A model generated the notes under the pieces. It was not told the origin of the DNA. It did no database searches and was given only the letters and a program-made list of their open reading frames with translations. 6,241 nt of DNA from Clostridiales bacterium (lineage in GTDB: Bacteria; Bacillota; Clostridia; Christensenellales; QALW01). Every line of letters begins with the position of its first letter. Position 1 is the stretch's first letter. Shown in pieces: positions 1 to 5,990 of this stretch. The translations under genes were made by a program, and so were the position numbers. The stretch is from assembly GCA_018376855.1 (NCBI GenBank), contig JAHAAN010000114.1, forward strand, positions 1-6,241, given 5' to 3'.

Positions 1-844
1 GCTGGAAATCCTTCAGGCGATCAGCGCCTATCAAAAGACCAGAGAGGAATATCGGCCGCACCCCATGCGTTCGCTTTTAGTTGACGACTGCATCGACAAA
101 GAATCAGATTTCAATTCCAAGGGCGCGCGCTATTATTGGAGCGTCGTCAACGTTGCAGGGCTTATCAACGTAATCGACTCTCTGCTTGCCATACGAAAAT
201 GGGTATACGATGAAAAAGCCTACTCCGGAAATGAATTTATTGAAAAATTGGATGCACAAGAACCGCAATACCTGCAAAATATGAAAAGCTCTCCCTGCTA
301 CGGTGTAAACGATCCCGCCGCAGATTGTTTTGCCGCCGCCTTTGCCAAGGATGTTTTTGAAATTTTCGATTTGGAAAAGCCGTATTTGGGCGGAGCGTTT
401 CTTCCTGCCTCGATTCAGTTCGCCACTTATGCAGACGCCGGAAAATATATTCCCGCCACCCCTGATGGCCGCTGTGCCGGCGATCCGCTGTGCGACAGCA
501 TCGGCGCCGTTCACGGAAAGGACAAAAAAGGCCCTACTGCTTTGCTCAATAGCGCTGCTGCCGTGCCGTTCCATATGGCGTTGGGAACCCCCGTGCTGAA
601 TCTCCGCCTGCAAAAGGAGCACCTGAAGGAAGGGCTGCGGCCGCTGATTCTCGGCTTCTTCATACAGGGCGGAATGCAGGTGCAGATCAGCTGCCTTTCT
701 CGCGAGGATATGCTGGACGCATTGGAACATCCGCAAGCACACGAAAACCTAATCGTACGCATCGGCGGTTACTCGGAATATTTCAATCGTCTCTCGGACG
801 AATTGAAAGCAGCGGTAATCGCAAGAACCGAACACTCCCTGTAA
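1..844 (+). CDS. Glycyl radical enzyme (PFL/diol-dehydratase-like superfamily), C-terminal part only
   Basis: The reading frame is open from base 2, so the gene begins upstream of the window; 280 residues are visible before the TAA. An internal ATG at 65 is not the start, because coherent family sequence runs through it. The C-terminus carries the glycyl radical loop RIGGYS followed by EYF and ending in ARTEH. The radical glycine is the second G, codon 767-769, about 25 residues from the end, as in all members of this superfamily. Upstream are the familiar blocks ATPDGR, GPTALLNS, GTPVLN and GGMQVQ. These enzymes use a glycyl/thiyl radical pair in anaerobic metabolism and are destroyed by oxygen. 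The catalytic cysteine loop and most substrate-contacting residues lie outside the window, so I cannot assign the substrate; dehydratase, decarboxylase and C-C or C-S lyase members all share this end. The activase 17 nt downstream confirms the assignment. Confidence 0.95.
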   Translation, partial: LEILQAISAYQKTREEYRPHPMRSLLVDDCIDKESDFNSKGARYYWSVVNVAGLINVIDSLLAIRKWVYDEKAYSGNEFIEKLDAQEPQYLQNMKSSPCYGVNDPAADCFAAAFAKDVFEIFDLEKPYLGGAFLPASIQFATYADAGKYIPATPDGRCAGDPLCDSIGAVHGKDKKGPTALLNSAAAVPFHMALGTPVLNLRLQKEHLKEGLRPLILGFFIQGGMQVQISCLSREDMLDALEHPQAHENLIVRIGGYSEYFNRLSDELKAAVIARTEHSL

Positions 845-861
845 AACCGAGGTGATCTCAC

Positions 862-1767
862 ATGAGTCAAGCCGTTATTTTAAACCTACAGCGTTTTTGC
901 CTGAACGACGGCCCAGGTATTCGCACCACCGTATTCTTCAAGAGCTGTCCGCTGCACTGCGCATGGTGCCATAACCCCGAATCGCAAGCCGCGCGCAAAG
1001 AGCTTTTTTACAGCGCACGCAGCTGCATCGGTTGCCGAAAATGCGCCGCCGTGTGCCCTCAAAACTGCCACAGCTTTGAAGGCGGCCTACACTTATTCGA
1101 CCGTAAAACATGCACTGCATGCGGACAATGCGCGGCGCAGTGCCCTGCAAAGGCACTGGAAATGATTGGAACAGAGCGAAGCGCGCAGGAAATTCTAAGC
1201 GAAGCGCTGCAAGACCGAACTTATTATAAGCTTTCCGGCGGCGGAATAACACTTTCCGGCGGAGAACCTATGATGCAGTTCCAAGCAGCATACAAGCTTT
1301 TAAAGCAGTCCAAAAAAGCCGGACTCCACACCGCTATAGAAACCTGCGGCGCTGCTCCCGCCGAACACTTTCGCCAAATCGCAGAGGTAACGGACTTATT
1401 TCTTTATGATTACAAGGAAACCGATCCCGCCCTGCACCGCGAAAGAACAGGTGTGAGCAACAGTCTCATTTTGGAAAACCTGCGCCTTTTAAATCAACTC
1501 AGTGCAAACATCATTCTCCGATGTCCGATCATTCCGACTCTGAACGATACGCAAGCACATTTTTCCGCAATTTTAGAAACGGCAAACAGCTTGCCGCATG
1601 TCAAAGAGATCCATATAGCCCCCTACCACACCTTGGGAAAGGAAAAGTGCGAACGTCTCGGTCTTTCAGAGCCGCTGCCCGCAATCAAGCCGCCGGAGAA
1701 CGCCATTGTTGCCGATTGGATCGTACAGCTTCAATCCGGAACAAGTCTCCCTGTAAAAAGAGTATAA
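862..1767 (+). CDS. Glycyl radical enzyme activating enzyme (radical SAM, two-cluster ferredoxin insert)
   Basis: This 301-residue protein cleaves S-adenosylmethionine with a [4Fe-4S] cluster and abstracts the hydrogen from the partner enzyme's glycine. The radical-SAM motif CX3CX2C is at C29, C33 and C36, just after the family hallmark DGPGIRTTVFFKSCPL, and the SAM-binding SGGEP is at 132-136. Between them lie two ferredoxin-type 4Fe-4S motifs: C55, C58, C61, C65 and C84, C87, C90, C94. The extra clusters separate this class from the shorter pyruvate formate-lyase activase (PflA) and match activases of the glycerol dehydratase, hydroxyphenylacetate decarboxylase and choline lyase type. Start ATG 862 is set by GAGGTGA at 849-855, six bases upstream. 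The gene follows the glycyl radical enzyme with a 17-nt gap, so the pair is surely co-transcribed and the first gene is its substrate. I see no T-tract hairpin after the stop. The product made by the enzyme pair is unknown from this window. Confidence 0.95.
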   Translation: MSQAVILNLQRFCLNDGPGIRTTVFFKSCPLHCAWCHNPESQAARKELFYSARSCIGCRKCAAVCPQNCHSFEGGLHLFDRKTCTACGQCAAQCPAKALEMIGTERSAQEILSEALQDRTYYKLSGGGITLSGGEPMMQFQAAYKLLKQSKKAGLHTAIETCGAAPAEHFRQIAEVTDLFLYDYKETDPALHRERTGVSNSLILENLRLLNQLSANIILRCPIIPTLNDTQAHFSAILETANSLPHVKEIHIAPYHTLGKEKCERLGLSEPLPAIKPPENAIVADWIVQLQSGTSLPVKRV

Positions 1768-1799
1768 GCGGCATTGAAGCCCTGCGCCTGAAAAAACTA

Positions 1800-1828
1800 T
1801 TGAAAAACGTTAAAAGCTATGCTATAAT
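1800..1828 (+). promoter_or_regulatory. Sigma-A promoter for the leader/ABC-F transcript
   Basis: TTGAAA (1800-1805) and a perfect TATAAT (1823-1828) are separated by 17 nt, and an extended -10 TGC (1820-1822) precedes the -10 box. Transcription should start near 1835, which leaves only about 11 nt before the Shine-Dalgarno of the leader ORF. The match to consensus implies strong constitutive initiation, so control is expected after initiation, at the terminator downstream. Confidence 0.85.
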
Positions 1829-1856
1829 AAAAATATAAAATATTCGGAGGTGTGAG

Positions 1857-1880
1857 ATGCGCAGCTTTTCTTGCAAATAA
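1857..1880 (+). CDS. Seven-residue leader peptide (MRSFSCK) of the ABC-F attenuator
   Basis: The frame is ATG plus six sense codons and TAA, encoding MRSFSCK. A strong Shine-Dalgarno GGAGGTG (1846-1852) sits four to six bases upstream, close behind the predicted transcription start, which is unusual for random sequence and argues that ribosomes load here. The peptide has no recognisable domain. Its likely role is regulatory: codons 4 to 7 (1866-1876) form one strand of an 11-bp helix with 1927-1937. A ribosome held on these codons would block that helix and change folding downstream. Short upstream ORFs with this role are known for ABC-F resistance genes such as Bacillus vmlR and Listeria lmo0919; for this one, translation is inferred, not shown. 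Confidence 0.7.
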   Translation: MRSFSCK

Positions 1881-2031
1881 ATCGGAAAATATGCAGCAGT
1901 ATTGCGCATGCGGTACTTCTGCGCCGTTGCAGGAAAGTTACACCCATCTCTTTCAGATTCAGCTTTCGTTTTGCCGAAGGCTGACGCAAGCTGTTATGCA
2001 CTGCGAGCTGTAGAAATAAACTTTCTGCGGC
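1866..2031 (+). promoter_or_regulatory. Candidate ribosome-mediated transcription attenuator (antiterminator and competing leader helix)
   Basis: I folded this region by hand. Fold A has leader codons 1866-1876 paired with 1927-1937 (11 bp, two G-U), a small hairpin 1959-1968/1975-1984 (10 bp, one G-U) and the downstream terminator. Fold B frees 1926-1939, which pairs with 2019-2031, the terminator loop and most of its 3' arm (13 bp, one bulged G at 1932). Nested inside it, 1951-1954 pairs with 2013-2016, 1960-1964 with 2006-2010 and 1967-1968 with 2004-2005, using the terminator 5' arm. Folds A and B exclude each other at three places. The natural reading is that a ribosome stalled on the leader ORF covers 1866-1876 and shifts the RNA to fold B, allowing transcription into the ABC-F gene. 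Pairings are seen in the sequence; the switching is inferred. Confidence 0.65.
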
Positions 2032-2041
2032 TCGTTTTTTT
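2004..2041 (+). terminator. Intrinsic terminator in the ABC-F leader (attenuator terminator)
   Basis: A 13-bp stem pairs 2004-2016 with 2022-2034 around a five-base loop (TAAAC), with two G-U pairs and no bulge, and runs straight into seven T (2035-2041). It lies after the promoter and about 75 nt before the ABC-F start codon, with no other gene between. It would release a leader RNA of about 205 nt. It is therefore an attenuator rather than the end of an operon. Confidence 0.88.
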
Positions 2042-2092
2042 ACGGCCAAAACAAATGCAGACGGCGCTCTTGTTCCGCATGGGCATAAAAAA

Positions 2093-2105
2093 TCCTTATA
2101 AAGGA
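2093..2105 (+). promoter_or_regulatory. Small hairpin covering the ABC-F Shine-Dalgarno
   Basis: TCCTT (2093-2097) pairs perfectly with AAGGA (2101-2105) across a three-base loop, hiding the upstream of two possible Shine-Dalgarno sequences for the ATG at 2117. An alternative pairing of GTTCC (2072-2076) with GGAAC (2103-2107) would mask it too. The second candidate, GGTGA (2108-2112), lies four bases from the ATG. The helix is short and could be chance; a role in limiting basal translation is only a possibility. Confidence 0.35.
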
Positions 2106-2116
2106 ACGGTGATTTT

Positions 2117-3595
2117 ATGTCCGTTATTAAAATTGAAAACTTAACCTTCTCCTATCCCAACAGCTATGACACTGTGTTTGAAAATCTCAACCTGCGAATC
2201 GATACTGACTGGAAGCTCGGGCTAGTTGGCCGCAACGGAAGAGGAAAAACAACGCTCTTATCCTTATTATGCGAAAAATACGAATATCAGGGAAAAATCT
2301 CCTCCTCTGTTTCCTTTGATTATTTTCCCTATCAGGTTGCGGACACTCGGCGGCAAACCATAGAGATTTTACAGGAAATATGCCCCCATACGCAGGAATG
2401 GATGCTGCAGCGGGAATTCTCCCTGCTCGGCGCAGAACAAGAAGCCCTATACCGGCCGTTTGAAACCCTTTCGCACGGCGAACGCACAAAGGCACTGCTT
2501 GCCGCTCTTTTTCTCCGCAGCGACTGCTTTTTACTTATTGACGAGCCTACAAACCATTTAGATGCTGAAGCAAGAAAAGCCGTGTCCGCTTATTTGCAGA
2601 AAAAGAAAGGCTTTATGCTGGTTTCGCATGACCGAAGCTTTTTAGACGGCTGCGTAGATCACATTCTCTCCCTGAACCGCACCGGCATAGAAATTCAAAG
2701 CGGCAATTTCTCCTCTTATTTAGAGCAATTTGAACGGCAGCAGGCCTTGGAAGCGGCACAGAACGAACGCCTGCAAAAGGATATCCTTCGGCTACGCCGA
2801 TCCGCAGAGCGCGCGTCAAGCTGGGCAGATCAAACGGAAGCCTCTAAAAAAGGAGCTTTAAATTCCGGTTTAAAGGTTGACAGAGGCTATGTCGGGCACA
2901 AGTCCGCCAAAATGATGAAACGTGCAAAGTGCATAGAGGCACGACGCCAACAGGCGATTGAAGAAAAATCGCAGCTGCTTAAAAATACAGAAACTACCGA
3001 AGCGCTGAAGCTGACTCTGCCGCAATATCACGCTGCTCAGTTGGCTGCTTTTTCGGATGTGTCCGTGAACTACGGCGGACGCGCTGCATGCACCAATGTC
3101 TCCTTCACAATCCGGCGCGGAGAACGCATTGCGCTCAAAGGCGTAAACGGAAGCGGAAAAAGCAGTTTGCTTAAATTGCTTGCAGGCATTCCTGTACCGC
3201 ACACGGGAACGGTTTCCATAGGCTCGGGATTAATCGTATCCTATGTGCCGCAAGACGCCTCCGGACTCTGCGGCGACTTGTGCAAATATGCAAAAGAGCA
3301 AAAAATCGATATAACGCTGTTCCTGACAATTCTTCGCAAAATGGGATTTGAAAGAGCTTTGTTTGAAAAAGACATGACGGAGCTTTCAGGCGGAGAAAAA
3401 AAGAAAGTTCTCATTGCCAAAAGCCTCTGTGAAAAAGCACATCTGTACGTTTGGGACGAGCCGCTCAATTTTATTGATATCTATTCCCGCATACAAATCG
3501 AACAGCTTTTGCAGGAATTTTCGCCGACTATGATCTTTGCAGAACATGACAGCGCCTTTCAGGCTGCCATCGCCACAAAAACCATTTGCATATAA
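2117..3595 (+). CDS. Lsa/CplR-type ABC-F ribosomal protection protein
   Basis: This 492-residue soluble twin-ATPase has no membrane segments. ABC-F proteins of this group bind the ribosomal E site and dislodge drugs from the peptidyl transferase centre, typically lincosamides, streptogramin A and pleuromutilins. Domain 1 has Walker A GRNGRGKT (38-45), signature LSHGE (118-122), Walker B ending in DEPTNHLD (catalytic E143) and switch H171. Residues about 200-290 form the charged helical linker, the drug-protection arm, with the Lsa-like block GYVGHKSAKMMKRAK. Domain 2 has Walker A GVNGSGKS (342-349), signature LSGGE (423-427), Walker B WDEPLNFID (E448) and switch H477. WDEPLN in place of the DEPTNHLD usual in housekeeping ABC-F proteins such as Uup and EttA is what places it in the Lsa branch. 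The nearly intact motifs and normal length imply a working protein. The leader with promoter, short ORF and terminator strongly suggests drug-inducible expression. No mobile-element genes flank it, so it looks like an intrinsic gene. The exact drug spectrum cannot be read from sequence. Confidence 0.92.
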   Translation: MSVIKIENLTFSYPNSYDTVFENLNLRIDTDWKLGLVGRNGRGKTTLLSLLCEKYEYQGKISSSVSFDYFPYQVADTRRQTIEILQEICPHTQEWMLQREFSLLGAEQEALYRPFETLSHGERTKALLAALFLRSDCFLLIDEPTNHLDAEARKAVSAYLQKKKGFMLVSHDRSFLDGCVDHILSLNRTGIEIQSGNFSSYLEQFERQQALEAAQNERLQKDILRLRRSAERASSWADQTEASKKGALNSGLKVDRGYVGHKSAKMMKRAKCIEARRQQAIEEKSQLLKNTETTEALKLTLPQYHAAQLAAFSDVSVNYGGRAACTNVSFTIRRGERIALKGVNGSGKSSLLKLLAGIPVPHTGTVSIGSGLIVSYVPQDASGLCGDLCKYAKEQKIDITLFLTILRKMGFERALFEKDMTELSGGEKKKVLIAKSLCEKAHLYVWDEPLNFIDIYSRIQIEQLLQEFSPTMIFAEHDSAFQAAIATKTICI

Positions 3596-3742
3596 ACGGC
3601 TTAGACGGGATAGGTTTATAAAAAGGCGGGAATCATATTACACAAAGCTTATGATAAAAAACTTTGGACTGTGCTGAAAAAATGCGAACCGAGTCCTCAC
3701 CGCTTCGACTTAATCAGCGCCCAAAATGCAAGGAGCAAAAGC

Positions 3743-5731
3743 ATGTCAAACAGATTGATGCACGAAAAATCCCCCTACCTATTGCAGCACAAGGACAATC
3801 CAGTAGACTGGTATCCATGGTGCGAGGAAGCATTTGAAAAAGCAAAATCCGAAGATAAGCCGGTTTTTCTAAGCATCGGATATTCCACTTGCCACTGGTG
3901 TCATGTTATGGCGCACGAATCCTTTGAGGACCAGAAAATCGCAGCGCTGACGAACAATTTTGTGTGCATCAAGGTTGACCGAGAAGAACGCCCCGACATT
4001 GACGCCGTTTATATGTCTGTCTGCCAAGCGTTTACAGGCGGAGGCGGCTGGCCTTTGACAATCTTCATGACGGCAGAACGAATTCCTTTCTTTGCCGGAA
4101 CCTATTTCCCAAAGACAAGCCGCTACGGCCAAATCGGCTTGGCCGAGCTGCTGCGTCAACTATCGCACCTTTGGAATTCACAAAGAGAACAGCTGCTGGA
4201 ATCCGGCGATCAGCTCATTCTTGCACTTCGTCAAACGCAAACAGAAAAATCGGGAATGCCGGAACAAGCGCTTTTAGCACAAGCTTACCGTTTTCTTGCA
4301 CAAAGCTTTGACTCTCAATACGGCGGTTTCGGCTCTGCGCCAAAATTCCCCACCCCTCACAACCTGCTCTTTCTAATGCGGATTTATGAGGCTAACGACG
4401 ATCCCGAAGCGCTGCAGATGGTTGAAACCACGCTGAAGGCCATGACCGCAGGCGGAATATTCGACCAGATCGGAGGCGGCTTCTCTCGGTATTCCACCGA
4501 TGAAAAATGGCTGATCCCCCATTTTGAAAAGATGCTGTATGACAACGCCTTACTGCTTACCGCTTACCTTGAAGCCTATCAGCTGACGCAAAACCCGCTT
4601 TTCGCAGATATTGCCCTCCAAACGGCCGATTATATTCTCCGAGAGCTGACCGCACCGAGCGGCGGCTTTTATTGCGGACAGGATGCGGACAGCGACGGAA
4701 TTGAAGGAAAATTCTACACCTTCATGCCGGATGAGATTTTCCATGTTCTCGGAAAGAAAGACGGCGCAGAGTTCTGCCGGCTGTATAACATTTCCCCAGC
4801 CGGAAACTTTGAGGGCAAGAATATTCCTAACCGCATCGGACAAAGCAGCGCCGGATGGAAAGCTGACGATTCTCGTTTGCTAAAGCTTTACCAATACCGC
4901 AAACGCAGGACGTCTCTGCATTTAGACCACAAGATCCTTCTTTCATGGAATGCATGGACGATCATCGCGCTGACAAGAGCAGGCATAATTCTTGATAACA
5001 ACCGTTACCTGAGTGCTGCCTGCAAAGCACAGGAATTCATCCAAGAAAACATGATTGATTCGGAAAATCGGCTATATCTGCGCTTCTGTGACGGAGAAGC
5101 CGCTTATGCCGGACTGCTTGACGACTACGCCGCCTACACGCTTGCGCTGACAGAGCTGTATCGTTTTACCTTTGACACAAAATACTTGCATCAGGCCCTT
5201 TTTCGCGCAAAACAAATGACGGAGCTGTTTGAGGATTCCGAACACGGAGGCTATTACCTGACCCCGCACGACGCAGAAGCGTTGATCCTCCGCTCGAAAG
5301 AGCTCTATGACGGCGCAATCCCTTCCGGAAACTCCACTGCCGCAATGGCTCTGGAGCGTTTAGCTTCGCTCACAGGAGATCCGCAACTTCGCAGTGCAGC
5401 AGACAGACAGCATAACTTTATGGCGAGCCAAATCAAAAAATATCCCGCCGGCTACTGTTTCGCCTTACTGGCAATGTCTCATGTACTCTACCCACACAAA
5501 GAACTGGTCTGCACCGGAAACAGCCTGCCATGCGAGCTAATCTCTTATCTGAAAAGCCACCCTGCGCATGATCTAAACATTCTGTTCAAATCAAACCTAA
5601 ATGCTGAAGCACTTTCAGAAATTGTCCCCTTTATAACCTCCTATCCCATAACGAAAAACACCCTTTGGTATCTCTGCGAAAACGGTATCTGCCACACACC
5701 CGTATCAAAATTTAAAATGTTGGAGCTGTGA
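3743..5731 (+). CDS. yyaL: YyaL/DUF255 family protein: thioredoxin-like domain plus (alpha/alpha)6-barrel domain
   Basis: The protein has 662 residues from ATG 3743, chosen because AAGGAG (3730-3735) lies seven bases upstream and the family N-terminus, NRLMHEKSPYLLQHKDNPVDW, begins right there. A GTG at 3671 would add 24 residues but has no Shine-Dalgarno. Residues about 1-160 are the thioredoxin-like DUF255 domain, with a CHWC redox motif at 50-53 and the conserved DREERPDID and GGGGWP blocks. The rest is a six-hairpin helical barrel related to sugar epimerases and glycosidases: GGFGSAPKFP (194), GGIFDQIGGGFSRYS (237), DADSDG (314), DGAIPSGNS (523) and the C-terminal CENGICHTPV (645). There is no signal peptide, so it is likely cytoplasmic. 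The family includes Bacillus YyaL and animal SPATA20; its biochemical function is not settled, and disulfide or sugar chemistry is only suggested by the folds. It lies 147 nt after the ABC-F gene with no terminator or clear promoter in between, so readthrough is possible. Confidence 0.92.
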   Translation: MSNRLMHEKSPYLLQHKDNPVDWYPWCEEAFEKAKSEDKPVFLSIGYSTCHWCHVMAHESFEDQKIAALTNNFVCIKVDREERPDIDAVYMSVCQAFTGGGGWPLTIFMTAERIPFFAGTYFPKTSRYGQIGLAELLRQLSHLWNSQREQLLESGDQLILALRQTQTEKSGMPEQALLAQAYRFLAQSFDSQYGGFGSAPKFPTPHNLLFLMRIYEANDDPEALQMVETTLKAMTAGGIFDQIGGGFSRYSTDEKWLIPHFEKMLYDNALLLTAYLEAYQLTQNPLFADIALQTADYILRELTAPSGGFYCGQDADSDGIEGKFYTFMPDEIFHVLGKKDGAEFCRLYNISPAGNFEGKNIPNRIGQSSAGWKADDSRLLKLYQYRKRRTSLHLDHKILLSWNAWTIIALTRAGIILDNNRYLSAACKAQEFIQENMIDSENRLYLRFCDGEAAYAGLLDDYAAYTLALTELYRFTFDTKYLHQALFRAKQMTELFEDSEHGGYYLTPHDAEALILRSKELYDGAIPSGNSTAAMALERLASLTGDPQLRSAADRQHNFMASQIKKYPAGYCFALLAMSHVLYPHKELVCTGNSLPCELISYLKSHPAHDLNILFKSNLNAEALSEIVPFITSYPITKNTLWYLCENGICHTPVSKFKMLEL

Positions 5732-5760
5732 ATCTATCTGTGACTTAACCAATAAATCTA

Positions 5761-5904
5761 TCACACATACGCATATTCGTCTTCAGTAATCTCGTGCGTA
5801 TAAATCACACTCCATTTAATTGCGTCATCAAAAACATATACATCTTCCGGCAAATGTGGTATTTGCGAAAGAAAACCCTTAACGATTTCAAACAAGACCC
5901 TATT
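5761..5904 (-). pseudogene. C-terminal remnant of a small gene, possibly an Rhs-associated immunity gene
   Basis: On the minus strand a 47-residue frame runs from after a TAA (5905-5907) to a TGA at 5761-5763. It has no ATG and no Shine-Dalgarno. The sequence looks protein-like, not random: FEIVKGFLSQIPHLPEDVYV, then FDDAIKWSVIYTHEITEDEY. An acidic, aromatic-rich end with a W-x-x-x-x-THE core is typical of small bacterial immunity-like proteins. The same frame continues upstream past the TAA to about 5982 (including GENFSAELLKIF), so the parent gene may have been longer and broken by that stop. Its position directly behind an Rhs core fragment on the same strand fits an immunity gene left behind when the toxin tip was lost. 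I cannot name the family; the immunity role is inference. Confidence 0.5.
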
Positions 5905-5990
5905 TTAAAATATTTTCAATAATTCAGCCGAAAAATTTTCTCCCAAGAACAAAAGTAATAAAATACATATATTTTTTGCCACCAAAATCT

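Noticed and set aside
104..742. Long minus-strand frame opposite the glycyl radical enzyme
   Set aside because: It lies wholly antisense to a well-supported gene and has no family resemblance; it is a codon-bias shadow.
1768..1799. Possible terminator for the glycyl radical operon
   Set aside because: Only a three-base-pair GGC/GCC hairpin can be drawn, and it is followed by A rather than T.
1902..2144. 80-codon frame starting with TTG and overlapping the ABC-F start
   Set aside because: It has no Shine-Dalgarno, runs through the terminator hairpin and into the ABC-F gene in another frame, and its sequence resembles no protein family.
3586..3622. Possible promoter before the YyaL gene (TTGCAT with TATAAA)
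   Set aside because: The spacer would be 25 nt, far from the 16-18 nt needed, and no other pair of boxes fits.
3652..3678. Eight-codon ORF upstream of the YyaL gene, as a possible second leader peptide
   Set aside because: No Shine-Dalgarno, no terminator hairpin after it and no recognisable promoter, so nothing supports an attenuator here.
3671..3742. GTG start giving a 24-residue longer YyaL protein
   Set aside because: There is no ribosome site before 3671, while AAGGAG sits seven bases before ATG 3743, exactly where family similarity begins.
5731..5762. Eight-base direct repeat AATCTATC (5731-5738 and 5755-5762) as a possible target duplication
   Set aside because: The copies are only 16 nt apart with no element between them, and such short repeats are common in AT-rich DNA.
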